Positions 17,976-26,664 of a DNA stretch of 64,000 nt are shown in pieces. Origin of the DNA: Paenibacillus urinalis. Its GTDB lineage: Bacteria; Bacillota; Bacilli; Paenibacillales; Paenibacillaceae. The stretch lies in the NCBI RefSeq assembly GCF_028747985.1, contig NZ_CP118108.1, positions 1,555,501 through 1,619,500 of the forward strand. Reading direction: 5' to 3'. The notes beneath the pieces were generated by a model that worked only from the letters and a program-made list of their open reading frames with translations, was not told where the DNA came from and did not search any database. Each line of letters begins with the position of its first letter. The stretch's first letter is position 1. The position numbers and the translations under genes are program-made.

Positions 17976-19713
17976 AAGATGATTCCTCCTTACGCTGAGA
18001 ACGATAAATATCCTGGTAGACTTGGCTCGTCAGCATCAGCTCATCATGGGTACCCTTGGCCGCGATGGTCCCTTGGTCCAGCACAATAATCTGATCTGCC
18101 TGCATGACGGACGAGATCCGCTGAGCAATAATCAGCCTGGTTGTGTCTTTCATTTCTGTCTCCAAAGCCTGCTGAATTCTTGCTTCCGTCTTCAAATCTA
18201 CTGCGCTGGTGCTGTCATCCAGTATTAAGATGGATGGTTTCGTGAGGAGTGCTCTGGCTATAGATATCCGCTGCTTTTGTCCGCCGGACAAATTGACCCC
18301 TCGTTGTCCAAGCTGTGTATCATATCCATGCTCCAGCTGCCGGATAAAGGGATCAGCTTCTGCCGCCGCTGCCGCCCATAGGATATCTTCATCGGAGGCA
18401 TCCGGGTTTCCATAGCGGATATTATCGCGAATCGTGCCGCTGAACAGTAGAGCCTGCTGCATGACCATGGCTACTTCCTGTCTGAGGTAGTTCAGATCAA
18501 GATGCCGGACATTCACACCGTTGACATAAATTTCTCCACCACTTGCTTCATATAACCGCGGAATCAGACTGACGAGCGAGGATTTACCTGATCCTGTAGC
18601 ACCGAGGATAGCCAGAGTCTCTCCTGGCTGAACCTTGAAGCTGATATCTCTTAATGTCAGGTCACCGCCACTAGAGCTGTACGCAAAGGATACATTTTTA
18701 AATTCAACACTGCCGCACTTAGCTTCATCCGGAACGACAGGAGCTGAAGGATTCGCAATTTCGGATTGGGTCTCCAGCACTTCATTTACCCGATCAGCCG
18801 ATACTTTGGCACGTGATACAAAAGCCAGCATGTTACTTAGCATCAGCATGGACATGAGCAGCTGGGTGACGTAATTAATAAATGCAATCAGTTTACCGAT
18901 CTCAAGCCCGCCGCCCCAGTGCTGCAAGCCTCCAAACCATAATACGGCAACAATGCTGAAGTTAAGAATGAGCGTCATCAGCGGCATGTTCAGAGCCATC
19001 AATCGATTGGCGCGAATCGCAGCGTCGGTATATTCCTCATTAGCGTTACCGAATCTTTGCTGCTCATGACCTTTTCGAACAAAAGCCTTGATTACGCGAA
19101 TGCCGGATAGATTCTCCTGAAGCACTGTATTGACGCTATCCAGCTTGGCCTGCATTTTGGTAAAGAGCGGGAATGAACGCTTCATTAATATAAAAAGAAT
19201 GAGAAAGAGTGCAGGTACGGATACGAACAATATCGTGGTCAAGCTTGGACTGAGCAGTATCGCCATTACAAGGCTGCCTATCAGCAGCAACGGCGTCCGG
19301 ACAAAAGTACGAAGGATCATTTGCACAAAAGTTTGGAGCTGAACAACGTCATTCGTCAGACGGGTAATAAGTGAGCCTGTCTTCAGCACATCCAGATTAA
19401 GAAATGAGAAGGATTGAATGCGTTCAAACAGTTTAATTCTCAGATCCTTGCCAAAGCTCTGGGAAGCGATACTGGAAAATATGCTGCACCCCGCGCCGCC
19501 AATCAGCCCGATCAGTGCTACTCCAATCATCAGCAGTCCCGTATCCCGGATATGGGCAAGATCATTTTTCATGATGCCTTCATCAACGATGCTCGCCATC
19601 AGTCGCGGCTGGAGAAGATCCATGCACACTTCAAGCAGCATTAGAAGCGGAGCAAGGATGCTGGCCGCAAGATAAGGCTTCAAAAATGGAAGCAGTCTGG
19701 ACATAAAGTTCAC
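17968..19713 (-). CDS. ABC exporter half-transporter with degenerate ATPase site (YfiB-like)
   Basis: A 581-residue exporter half with six helices and an ATPase domain: Walker A GATGSGKSS, signature LSGGQKQRIS and Walker B ILILDDSTSAVDL. The residue after the Walker B Asp is Asp instead of the catalytic Glu, a hallmark of the inactive half in heterodimeric exporters of the BmrCD/LmrCD type. It is transcribed first and its stop overlaps the start of the canonical partner, which supports one complex with one active ATP site. Promoter and dyad operator lie at 19768-19794. Confidence 0.85.
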   Translation of the reverse strand: MNFMSRLLPFLKPYLAASILAPLLMLLEVCMDLLQPRLMASIVDEGIMKNDLAHIRDTGLLMIGVALIGLIGGAGCSIFSSIASQSFGKDLRIKLFERIQSFSFLNLDVLKTGSLITRLTNDVVQLQTFVQMILRTFVRTPLLLIGSLVMAILLSPSLTTILFVSVPALFLILFILMKRSFPLFTKMQAKLDSVNTVLQENLSGIRVIKAFVRKGHEQQRFGNANEEYTDAAIRANRLMALNMPLMTLILNFSIVAVLWFGGLQHWGGGLEIGKLIAFINYVTQLLMSMLMLSNMLAFVSRAKVSADRVNEVLETQSEIANPSAPVVPDEAKCGSVEFKNVSFAYSSSGGDLTLRDISFKVQPGETLAILGATGSGKSSLVSLIPRLYEASGGEIYVNGVNVRHLDLNYLRQEVAMVMQQALLFSGTIRDNIRYGNPDASDEDILWAAAAAEADPFIRQLEHGYDTQLGQRGVNLSGGQKQRISIARALLTKPSILILDDSTSAVDLKTEARIQQALETEMKDTTRLIIAQRISSVMQADQIIVLDQGTIAAKGTHDELMLTSQVYQDIYRSQRKEESSYV

Positions 19714-19767
19714 CTTTCAACATGTTTTTATAGTTATATTTTTCTAAATATACTGAACTGCTGTTAA

Positions 19768-19794
19768 CTTATACGATATATCGTTATTTGTCAA
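19768..19794 (-). promoter_or_regulatory. Promoter of the ABC exporter pair with a central dyad
   Basis: On the minus strand, TTGACA (19789-19794) and TATAAG (19768-19773) are only 15 bases apart. The palindrome ACGATATATCGT (19773-19784) fills the spacer. A dyad inside a short spacer suggests control by a dimeric regulator, for example of PadR, TetR or MarR type, encoded elsewhere. Confidence 0.55.
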
Positions 19795-19927
19795 TTGACT
19801 CTTTCCGGTTTTTAATTTACAAGGTCCATCCGTTCAAATCCAGAATCAGAATGGGGATATGTCTTCAAGTAATATGTATGGAGAATAGTGTGTTGGATTA
19901 ATAAAATTGTAATTTCTAAAATAATTA

Positions 19928-19941
19928 AATAAGCGTTTACA
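19928..19941. promoter_or_regulatory. CcpA cre box upstream of the arabinofuranosidase gene
   Basis: The reverse complement reads TGTAAACGCTTATT, which agrees with the cre consensus at 12 of 14 positions compared with TGTAAGCGCTTACA. It lies 93 bases before the gene start. Glucose repression of abfA is the expected effect; I found no clear -35/-10 pair to place it precisely. The rest of 19795-20033 is AT-rich and shows nothing else. Confidence 0.6.
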
Positions 19942-20033
19942 CGGCAGTAAGATTAGGTTTATTATGGATACATAGTTAGGTGATTTACTTTTATGAATTT
20001 ATTATTTTATTAATTCAATTGGAGGTAATCGTT

Positions 20034-21515
20034 ATGGTTAAAGTTGTTGTACATACGGATGTTCGAAAGAGTCAGATTAACAAAAATATCTATGGTCAAT
20101 TCTCGGAGCATCTGGGACGCTGTGTATATGAGGGCATCTGGGTCGGTTACGATTCACCGATACCGAATACGGATGGGATTCGCAATGATGTGATTGGCGC
20201 ACTTAAGGAATTACAGGTACCTGTCCTTCGCTGGCCGGGTGGCTGCTTTGCAGACGAATATCACTGGCAGGATGGAATCGGTCCTTATGAGACTCGTCCT
20301 CGGATGCTGAATACGCATTGGGGTGGAGTAGAAGAGAATAATCATTTTGGTACCCATGAGTTCATGCGTTTGTGCGAGCTGATCGGAGCCGAGCCTTACA
20401 TTTGCGGCAATGTCGGAAGCGGGACCGTCTATGAAATGCAGCAATGGGTGGAATACATGAACAACGGTGGTCAATCCCCGATGGCGAGTCTGCGGGCACA
20501 GAACGGAAGAGAAGAGCCTTGGAATGTGAAGTATTTTGGTGTCGGCAATGAAAGCTGGGGCTGCGGCGGTAATATGAGACCGGAATACTACGCGGATCTG
20601 TATCGTCGTTATGCGACGTATGTACGTAACTACACTTCCGAGTCTGTTTACAAAATCGCTTGCGGACCGAATACAGCCGACTACCACTGGACAGAAGTGC
20701 TCATGCGGGAAGCGGGTAAATTTATGAATGGGCTGAGTCTTCATTATTACACAACAGGCACAGGCATCTGGGAGAAGAAGGGCAGTGCAACCGGATTTAC
20801 GGCAGAGGATTGGTTTACGACTTTAAAAGCTACATTATATATGGAAGAGCTCATTGTTAAGCATTCTGCCATTATGGATAAATATGATCCTGAGAAAAAG
20901 GTAGGTCTCATCATCGATGAGTGGGGCACATGGTTTGAGGTTGAACCAGGGACGAACCCAGGCTTCTTGTATCAGCAAAATACACTGCGCGATGCGCTTG
21001 TTGCAGGTATTAACCTTAACCTGTTCCATGAGCATTCTGATCGCGTCCAAATGACGAACATTGCTCAGATCGTTAACGTGCTTCAGGCGATGATTCTGAC
21101 AGAAGGTGCAAATATGGTACTCACACCGACGTATCATGTGTTTAACATGTTTAAGGTGCATCAGGATGCACATCTGCTGCAAACCCATTATGTGAGCCCT
21201 TCCTATTCCAATGGAACAGATGAGATTCCGCAGCTGAGCATCTCCTCATCGGTTGATGAGAACGGACATATTCATGTCTCTGCTTGTAATCTCAGCCATG
21301 CGGATTCCCTTACGGTAGATTTGGATCTGGTAGGCTTAAGCGGAGTAGAGATCAGTGGTCAAGTACTGACGGCAAGTGAGCTTGATGCTCACAATTCCTT
21401 TGGCAGCCCAGAGCAAGTAGCGCCAAAAGCATTGGAAGGAATCACTGTAGAACAGAACTCAGTGCGATTCTCACTTCCTGCGGCTTCCGTGGCGGTGATT
21501 AAGATCGTTTCTTAA
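20034..21515 (+). CDS. abfA: Intracellular alpha-L-arabinofuranosidase, GH51
   Basis: I chose the ATG at 20034 (ATTGGAGG upstream); an in-frame ATG at 19980 would add a hydrophobic 18 residues without a ribosome site. The 493-residue enzyme has GH51 signatures: [16 protein letters not shown] near residue 18, [14 protein letters not shown] near 62, [12 protein letters not shown] with the acid/base Glu, and LIIDEWGTW with the nucleophile Glu. It has no signal peptide, so it should release arabinose from imported arabino-oligosaccharides in the cytoplasm. A cre box lies upstream. It stands apart from other arabinose genes in this window. Confidence 0.92.
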   Translation: MVKVVVHTDVRKSQINKNIYGQFSEHLGRCVYEGIWVGYDSPIPNTDGIRNDVIGALKELQVPVLRWPGGCFADEYHWQDGIGPYETRPRMLNTHWGGVEENNHFGTHEFMRLCELIGAEPYICGNVGSGTVYEMQQWVEYMNNGGQSPMASLRAQNGREEPWNVKYFGVGNESWGCGGNMRPEYYADLYRRYATYVRNYTSESVYKIACGPNTADYHWTEVLMREAGKFMNGLSLHYYTTGTGIWEKKGSATGFTAEDWFTTLKATLYMEELIVKHSAIMDKYDPEKKVGLIIDEWGTWFEVEPGTNPGFLYQQNTLRDALVAGINLNLFHEHSDRVQMTNIAQIVNVLQAMILTEGANMVLTPTYHVFNMFKVHQDAHLLQTHYVSPSYSNGTDEIPQLSISSSVDENGHIHVSACNLSHADSLTVDLDLVGLSGVEISGQVLTASELDAHNSFGSPEQVAPKALEGITVEQNSVRFSLPAASVAVIKIVS

Positions 21516-21533
21516 GAAAGGGTGACTTCCAAG

Positions 21534-21815
21534 ATGGCGACGAGATCTGAAACGGAGCTCTGCAAGGGCTGTACTGCAAGCGTTCATGTCAGTGAATCTG
21601 AACTGGAGCAGCTGGAGGAGGCTTATACCGAGAGCAATGCAGGTAAGGAGGAAGCCAGCAGTGAGCTATACCGAGAGCGCCTGGCTGTATGCAGGAGCTG
21701 TGACGGCTTCATGTATGGGACGACCTGCCGATATTGCGGCTGTCTCATTCCATTGAAGGCGAAGGTGCTGGAGGCGACATGTCCATATCCGTTTGAGCCT
21801 AAGTGGGAGAGGTAG
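21534..21815 (+). CDS. Small cysteine-rich zinc-ribbon protein (DUF6171-like)
   Basis: The ATG at 21534 follows AAAGGG by 11 bases; an in-frame GTG at 21522 is the alternative. The 93 residues contain one CKGC pair near the N-terminus and then CRSC, CRYCGC and a later single Cys near the C-terminus, an arrangement suited to binding one or two zinc ions. The middle is acidic and helical. It begins 18 bases after abfA, so it is probably co-transcribed, but that gives no function. The family name is a recollection of similar small Paenibacillus proteins and is uncertain. Confidence 0.5.
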   Translation: MATRSETELCKGCTASVHVSESELEQLEEAYTESNAGKEEASSELYRERLAVCRSCDGFMYGTTCRYCGCLIPLKAKVLEATCPYPFEPKWER

Positions 21816-21958
21816 GATCTGAGGGAGGACAGAATTGAAAAAAGGCAGGAGAAGTGCTTGAACTGGACAAGACAACCTCTAAGCATTTCGTTTCCTTCGC
21901 ATATGAGCCGGCAAGAAAGGGTGCCCCCACCTATCCGAGGAAGTAGGGGAGAGTAAAT

Positions 21959-22005
21959 AGGTCCGATACTGCATTGCTTGGCGAAGCAGAGTTCGGACCT
22001 TTTTA
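21959..22005 (+). terminator. Intrinsic terminator downstream of abfA and the zinc-ribbon gene
   Basis: AGGTCCGA (21959-21966) pairs with TCGGACCT (21993-22000), with further GC-rich pairing inside, followed by five T. It is 145 bases after the last gene, so the transcript keeps a long 3' region. Confidence 0.8.
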
Positions 22006-22084
22006 TTTTGAGTTGGACCTGCTGTAGAAGGCTCCATCAACGAATGCTGGGGTTTGATCATTTTGGCCTGGGTGATTCTTGCTC

Positions 22085-22137
22085 CTCATCATTGGTGAAT
22101 GTACATTGAATAGGTTTCAAAATCACCTGCTGATGAG
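22085..22137. repeat. Inverted repeat upstream of the DJ-1/PfpI gene
   Basis: CTCATCATTGGTGA (22085-22098) and TCACCTGCTGATGAG (22123-22137) pair with a short mismatch and enclose a 24-base loop containing TGTACA. There is no T-run, so it is not a normal terminator. It lies about 35 bases before a TATAAT. Confidence 0.45.
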
Positions 22138-22224
22138 TAATGAAATGGATACAAATAATACAAATTAACCTATAATAAGGGTGTAGTGCCTTTTCAAGAT
22201 CATTTATCGAGAGAGGTGTTCGAT

Positions 22225-22806
22225 GTGAAGATAGCAATGGTAGTGTTTAATGGCATGACTTTTTTGGATTTTATCGGATTTTATGATGTCATTGCCAGGT
22301 TAAAATCTTGTACAGAAATGAATGACACTACATGGGACATATGCGGAATTCACGAGGAAGTTAGTGACGAGCATGGGATGATGGTGAAGGTAACGAGAGT
22401 AAAGCCCGATTTAAAGGATTATGATATGGTATTTGTCCCCGGAGGATCAGGAGCACGAACCCTTCAATCCGATGATGAGTTTATGAACTGGTTTAAAGGA
22501 GCCGCTGGCACGAAATTCAAAGTGTCTGCATGTACTGGTTCGTTACTGCTCGGTGCCGCTGGGTTTCTGACAGATAAGAGAGCGACAACACATCCTTTCC
22601 ATTATGATCTGCTTGCTCCTTATTGCAAGGAAGTTGTTAAATGCCGTCTGGTACGGGATGGGCATGTGATTACTGGCGGAGGGGTAGCTGCTTCAATTGA
22701 TCTTGGTCTGTATGTGCTCGGTCTATTTGTTCCAGATGAACAGGTTCAACAGATTAGAAAGCAGATGGATTACCCATATAGACAACGCGATACTGTAACT
22801 GCTTAG
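22225..22806 (+). CDS. DJ-1/PfpI family protein, isonitrile hydratase-like
   Basis: I place the start at GTG 22225, because an upstream GTG at 22186 would lie only ten bases after the TATAAT (22171-22176). The 193-residue protein opens with VKIAMVVFNGMTFLDFIGFYD. It has the FVPGGSGARTL strand-turn and the nucleophile elbow SACTGSLLLGAAGFLTDKRATTHP, closely matching the isonitrile hydratase (InhA) subgroup, in which the Cys is catalytic. The natural substrate here is unknown. A DinB gene starts 25 bases downstream. Confidence 0.75.
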   Translation: MKIAMVVFNGMTFLDFIGFYDVIARLKSCTEMNDTTWDICGIHEEVSDEHGMMVKVTRVKPDLKDYDMVFVPGGSGARTLQSDDEFMNWFKGAAGTKFKVSACTGSLLLGAAGFLTDKRATTHPFHYDLLAPYCKEVVKCRLVRDGHVITGGGVAASIDLGLYVLGLFVPDEQVQQIRKQMDYPYRQRDTVTA

Positions 22807-22831
22807 CATTTCATTTAAATGGAGCTGAGTG

Positions 22832-23296
22832 ATGATGCAAATGCTGTTCGAATATAATTGGCAGGTACGTGAAGAGTGGTTCGACTGGTGCAGTCGGATC
22901 TCTGAAGAGGAACTGGTGAGGGAACGGGAAGGAGGCCTGGGCAGCATTTTGCGAACCCTTTTTCATATCGTAGATATTGAGCAAGCGTGGATAAATGGAC
23001 TTCAAGGCGTTCCGGAGTTTCATTATACTTACGAGGACTATTCTTCGTTAGAAGAAATAAAAGCGCTGTCACAGCGCTGTCGCCCTCAGGTTGAAACGAT
23101 TGTAAAGCAATGGTCTGATGAAATGGATCGTAAGATGTTTTTTTCATTCTCATATGCCGAGGTCATCCGTCATGTGGCAGTACACGAAATTCACCATGTA
23201 GGCCAATTATCGGTATGGTCGCGTCAGATAGGACTTCCTCCGATAACTGCAAATTTAATATTGAGGGGCCTAAGCTTGGATGGATCAGCCAACTAG
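22832..23296 (+). CDS. DinB-fold protein
   Basis: A 154-residue four-helix-bundle protein of the DinB/YfiT superfamily. It has FEYNWQVREEWFDWC at the start, the metal-ligand candidate His in RTLFHIVDIEQAWI near residue 48, and HEIHHVGQLSVWSRQIGL near the end with two more His. Members use a metal and often thiols such as bacillithiol. The ATG at 22832 is seven bases after GGAG; ATG 22835 is possible. It follows the DJ-1/PfpI gene closely. Confidence 0.75.
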   Translation: MMQMLFEYNWQVREEWFDWCSRISEEELVREREGGLGSILRTLFHIVDIEQAWINGLQGVPEFHYTYEDYSSLEEIKALSQRCRPQVETIVKQWSDEMDRKMFFSFSYAEVIRHVAVHEIHHVGQLSVWSRQIGLPPITANLILRGLSLDGSAN

Positions 23297-23372
23297 AATT
23301 AACTTAGACCGCCTCCTGCCATTTGAGAATGACAAGATATAAGTCTGTAATGAATGCTCTTATGCTCAGATT

Positions 23373-23408
23373 AAACACCTCTTTTGTATAAGAAAAGAGG
23401 TGTTTTTC
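23373..23408 (+). terminator. Intrinsic terminator after the DinB gene
   Basis: AAACACCTCTTTT pairs with AAAAGAGGTGTTT across a seven-base loop, running into five T. It separates the DinB gene from thyX. Confidence 0.85.
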
Positions 23409-23485
23409 TATGAAAAAGTTAGCTGGTACCACACTGGAAAATCCAGTAAAATAGTGAGAATAAATCAGAGAAAGAAGGTATATCC

Positions 23486-24214
23486 ATGTCATTTGAACAA
23501 GTGCTGGACAAAGGCTATGTCAGGCTGGTGAATCATATGGGCTCTGACCTGACCATTGTTAACGCAGCTAGAGTATCCTATGCGAAGGAGTCTACCACAC
23601 TATCGGATCGAGATATCCGGCTTATTCAGTTCCTGGCAAGAGAGGGACATACCTCTCCGTTTCGTCATGTAGTGCTTCAGTTTGAGGTTTATGCTCCGCT
23701 CATGGTAGCCAGACAGTGGTGGAAATATGTCATTGGATCAAGTCATATGGAGGGAACAGGCGATAGTATGGAGGCCTGGAATGAATCCAGCCGCAGGTAC
23801 ATAACAGAAGAGCCGGAATTCTATATCCCACAGCATCATGAGTGGAGAAGTGCACCGGAGAATTCAAAGCAAGGCAGTGGAGCGCCGCTATCCATGGAAG
23901 AAGGAACGAAGCTGACTCAGGAGTTAATCGATTACATAGAGCTGGGTGTACAGAAATATGAGGAAGCACTTCAGAGGGGAGTATGTGCTGAACAGGCCAG
24001 ATTGTTTTTGCCTTCATACGGAATGTACATCCGTTGGTATTGGACGGCGTCTCTCCAGTCCGTTTGTCATTTCCTGAACCAGCGTCTGATGCATGATGCG
24101 CAGAAAGAAATACAGCTGTATGCCAAAGCCATTTTGAACTTAAGTGAATCCCTTTTTCCGTATGCACTTAAAGAGATGGTCGAGCTGGGCAGCATAACAG
24201 TGGAGGAAGCTTAA
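23486..24214 (+). CDS. thyX: FAD-dependent thymidylate synthase (ThyX) with variant signature
   Basis: A 242-residue ThyX, which methylates dUMP to dTMP using methylene-tetrahydrofolate, NADPH and FAD. Family features are VSYAKES, the REGHTSPFRH segment (residues 52-61), and EQARLFLPSYGMYIRWYW followed by HFLNQRL and DAQKEI. The usual RHR(X)7S signature is altered: residues 76-81 read RQWWKY, and about ten extra residues lie before WNESSRRY (98-105). The same segment continues PENSKQGSG, as in some phage-like ThyX proteins. Start: ATG after AAGAAGG. The acetyltransferase gene begins one base after the stop codon. Confidence 0.88.
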   Translation: MSFEQVLDKGYVRLVNHMGSDLTIVNAARVSYAKESTTLSDRDIRLIQFLAREGHTSPFRHVVLQFEVYAPLMVARQWWKYVIGSSHMEGTGDSMEAWNESSRRYITEEPEFYIPQHHEWRSAPENSKQGSGAPLSMEEGTKLTQELIDYIELGVQKYEEALQRGVCAEQARLFLPSYGMYIRWYWTASLQSVCHFLNQRLMHDAQKEIQLYAKAILNLSESLFPYALKEMVELGSITVEEA

Positions 24215-24215
24215 C

Positions 24216-24641
24216 ATGATTGAATTTCGTGAAATGGTAATAGAAGATTACGAAGAGAGCTTCGCTCTCTGGAATAAGACTGAAGGGATGGGACTCAGTA
24301 GTGCGGATTCCAGAGAGTCGATACAGCTGTACCTCGAACGGAATCAAGGCTTCAGTCAGGTAGCGGTCTACAGTGGAAGGGTCATAGGAACACTGCTCTC
24401 CGGTCATGACGGAAGAAGAGGATATCTGTATCATCTGGCAGTGGAGCCTGAATTTCGGGGACAGTCCATTGCTAAAAATTTAGTCCGCCATGCTATAGCA
24501 TTACTGCGGGAAGCAGGCATACAGCGTGCGCATATTATGGTGCTTGACTCGAATGAGACCGGAAAGGCATTCTGGTCTCGGATGGGCTGGACCGGGCGTG
24601 ATGATGTTCTTCTTCGTTCCTCTGACACGGATGTAGAATAA
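24216..24641 (+). CDS. GNAT family N-acetyltransferase
   Basis: A 141-residue acetyltransferase: GYLYHLAVEPEFRGQSIAKNLVRHA (strand 4 and the acetyl-CoA loop, near residues 69-92) and MVLDSNETGKAFWSRMGW near residue 116. Its ribosome site GTGGAGG lies inside the end of thyX, so it is translated from the same message. Substrate unknown; the link with thyX may be positional only. Confidence 0.82.
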   Translation: MIEFREMVIEDYEESFALWNKTEGMGLSSADSRESIQLYLERNQGFSQVAVYSGRVIGTLLSGHDGRRGYLYHLAVEPEFRGQSIAKNLVRHAIALLREAGIQRAHIMVLDSNETGKAFWSRMGWTGRDDVLLRSSDTDVE

Positions 24642-24665
24642 TGCTGCTGACAGGAGGCCTGCAGT

Positions 24666-25511
24666 ATGAATCGATCGGATTTACATAGTTGTTTGTTTGC
24701 CATAGCACTAGAAAAGTCAGAGAGCATAAAGAATCATGTAACTGATGTAAAAGCAATTGCTGTTACAGGCTCCGTGGCTTCCGGGATTGTCTATCCTTCA
24801 TCAGATATTGATATTATCGCCTATGTAGAAGGGTCTATTTCTGATTCGTTAAGGCAGTATGTAGAACAAGATCTTCAGATCAGCCAGGGCAAGATCATAG
24901 CTATAACGGAGGAGGCCCTGGCCGTCAATTATTGGTTACAACAGACCAAATGTGAGGTCGTATATTTCTCAGAAAGACTTGCTTGTCGTAAGCTGGATTC
25001 ATTGCTAAAAGATTATGATATTAGCTTGAACACCCATACGGTTGCGACTGGCATCCTTAAGGCAAGAACATTATATGATCCTGCAGGCTTGATCAGTGGC
25101 TGGAAAGATAGACTGAGTCAATATCCTGATGAGCTTGCTACTTCATTAATTAAAGCTAATCTCGATTTTTTCCCCGAGCCAGTGCTTAAAGCATCCTATA
25201 TGGAACGAAGTGATCATTTATACGTAATAGAAGGGAAGCTTCGAAACCAAGATAAGCTGCTGTCCATTTTATGCGGTTTAAACCGAATGTATCATCCGGG
25301 GAAGTGGAAAAGTGTGGGGCAAATTTATGAGCAGATGAGCATCAAACCAATAAACTTGGAACATCGGATGAATATGGTGTGGCAGCTGCCTATGGAAGAG
25401 TCCATTGAGCTGCTGTCGGAGCTCATCTACGAAACATTGGATTTAATTAGACTACAAATGCCCGATATAGATATAACAAGCATTATTAATGAGTACCAGA
25501 GGTTCTGGTAA
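24666..25511 (+). CDS. Nucleotidyltransferase-domain protein
   Basis: A 281-residue protein. Residues 32-54 (IAVTGSVASGIVYPSSDIDI) carry the polymerase-beta-type motif GSx(9)SDxD, with the metal-binding Asp pair. The rest is helical and includes an RNQDKLLSILCGLNRMYHP segment, as in antibiotic nucleotidyltransferase or DUF4037-like proteins. It could transfer a nucleotide to an aminoglycoside, a protein or another small molecule; nothing allows a choice. The ATG follows AGGAGG. It is the third gene of a run starting at thyX. Confidence 0.7.
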   Translation: MNRSDLHSCLFAIALEKSESIKNHVTDVKAIAVTGSVASGIVYPSSDIDIIAYVEGSISDSLRQYVEQDLQISQGKIIAITEEALAVNYWLQQTKCEVVYFSERLACRKLDSLLKDYDISLNTHTVATGILKARTLYDPAGLISGWKDRLSQYPDELATSLIKANLDFFPEPVLKASYMERSDHLYVIEGKLRNQDKLLSILCGLNRMYHPGKWKSVGQIYEQMSIKPINLEHRMNMVWQLPMEESIELLSELIYETLDLIRLQMPDIDITSIINEYQRFW

Positions 25512-25624
25512 TGGCAGCTTCATGCTAAAATGGAGTTATCGCCTATGCGGTTATCCAGTAGATCATTGACGGTAAACTACAGCAAAGAGCTCCTCTGACT
25601 TAAGCTGCGAAAGGGAGGGTGCCT

Positions 25625-25969
25625 ATGGATGTGGAGAATCTTGTGGTGTTCAGCTTTGTTGGGGTTGTATTTATCATTCTAGGACTATTCATGCGAATCA
25701 GACCTCCTAAACGAATGAACCACATTTATGGTTATCGGACGAATCGTTCCATGAAGAGTGAACGCATGTGGAAGGAAGCTAATCGTTATAGTGCAGCCTG
25801 GATGGTCGGAATAGGTCTCTTCTATATTATTATCGGTTTGTTTGTATCCAGGTTTGTTCGCGGTATGGAGGGCTTTGGCATTCTGGTCGGACTTATGCTG
25901 ATGTTCAATCTGCTCCTGTTTGTGGTCGTCGAACGCAGACTGAAGGAAATGGAAGATCGAACCTACTAA
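25625..25969 (+). CDS. SdpI family membrane protein
   Basis: A 114-residue protein with three helices (residues 6-27, 57-78 and 83-103) and between the first two the motif PPKRMNHIYGYRTNRSMKSE, diagnostic for the SdpI family. In B. subtilis SdpI gives immunity to the SdpC cannibalism toxin and signals to SdpR, but most family members are of unknown role. Neither sdpC nor sdpR is seen here. The ATG at 25625 is six bases after GGGAGG. The next gene starts 13 bases downstream. Confidence 0.8.
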   Translation: MDVENLVVFSFVGVVFIILGLFMRIRPPKRMNHIYGYRTNRSMKSERMWKEANRYSAAWMVGIGLFYIIIGLFVSRFVRGMEGFGILVGLMLMFNLLLFVVVERRLKEMEDRTY

Positions 25970-25982
25970 AGGGAGGAACAAC

Positions 25983-26624
25983 ATGTCAGTTACGACGATA
26001 TATATCGTAAGGCACGGACAGACGGAATGGAACGTACTGGGCAAGATGCAGGGACATCAAGATTCTCCGCTAACGGATCTTGGTATTCGTCAAGCTAGGT
26101 GGCTTGGTGAAGCGCTCGATGAGAAGCCAATTGATGCAATCTACACAAGCTCTAGCGGCAGAGCAGTTCATACTGCAGAGCTGATCCGCGGCAGTCGGGA
26201 CATACCCGTGACCTTAACGGATAACTTGAGGGAAATGAATCTGGGGCTATGGGAAGGCCGGACCGGAGACGAGCTGAAATTAGAGGAGCCGGTGAAGTAT
26301 CAGCAATATTGGGAGGAGCCGGAAGTGTTCGCTGCAGACGGTGGAGAAACCTACATCGAAACGATGACCAGAGCGCAGCAAGAACTGAAGCATATTCTTA
26401 ACGTAAATCGGGGAAAGTCGGTGCTTATCGTAACGCACACAGTCGTGGTTAAACTACTGATGACATGGATCGAGCAGCGCTCGCTTGATACGTTATGGGA
26501 TTTGCCTTATATTCATCCGGCTTCCTTGTGCAAGATTGTATTTAATGAAGAGAACAAGCCGGAAGTTGTGCTTCATGCGGATATTTCACATTACCCTGAG
26601 ACCGCCGGAATGAATGGTACCTAG
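25983..26624 (+). CDS. Histidine phosphatase family protein (phosphoglycerate mutase-like)
   Basis: The 213-residue enzyme has the phospho-accepting VRHGQTEWN at residues 9-17, TSSSGRAVHTAEL with the second Arg, a LREMNLGLWEG motif with the proton donor Glu, and VTHTVVVK near residue 150 with the second catalytic His. It could be a broad-specificity phosphatase (PhoE/GpmB type). It is cytoplasmic and follows sdpI-like by 13 bases with an AAGGGAGG ribosome site, so the two are co-transcribed. Confidence 0.88.
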   Translation: MSVTTIYIVRHGQTEWNVLGKMQGHQDSPLTDLGIRQARWLGEALDEKPIDAIYTSSSGRAVHTAELIRGSRDIPVTLTDNLREMNLGLWEGRTGDELKLEEPVKYQQYWEEPEVFAADGGETYIETMTRAQQELKHILNVNRGKSVLIVTHTVVVKLLMTWIEQRSLDTLWDLPYIHPASLCKIVFNEENKPEVVLHADISHYPETAGMNGT

Positions 26625-26629
26625 ATAAA

Positions 26630-26664
26630 GGAGCAGATGCAATAGTGCACTGCTTCTTTTTATT
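26630..26664 (+). terminator. Intrinsic terminator after the histidine phosphatase gene
   Basis: GGAGCAG and TGCA pair with TGCA and CTGCTTC, closing on a small loop, followed by a T-rich tail TTTTTATTTTG. Between here and 26874 there is AT-rich sequence with no gene. Confidence 0.7.

Larger units (their letters stand above)
21816..22224 (+). other. Intergenic region with terminator, hairpin and very short ORFs
   Basis: This stretch contains a terminator (21959-22005), an inverted repeat (22085-22137) and a TATAAT at 22171-22176. After a GGGAGG there is a TTG-started eight-codon ORF (21836-21862), whose TGA overlaps a TTG start (21858) of a 32-codon ORF with AGGAG upstream. Neither encodes anything recognisable; translation is unproven. 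Confidence 0.35.

Noticed and set aside
25625..25969. A complete Sdp toxin-immunity-regulator system around the SdpI-like gene
   Set aside because: No SdpC-like toxin or SdpR-like regulator is found nearby; the neighbours are a nucleotidyltransferase and a phosphatase.
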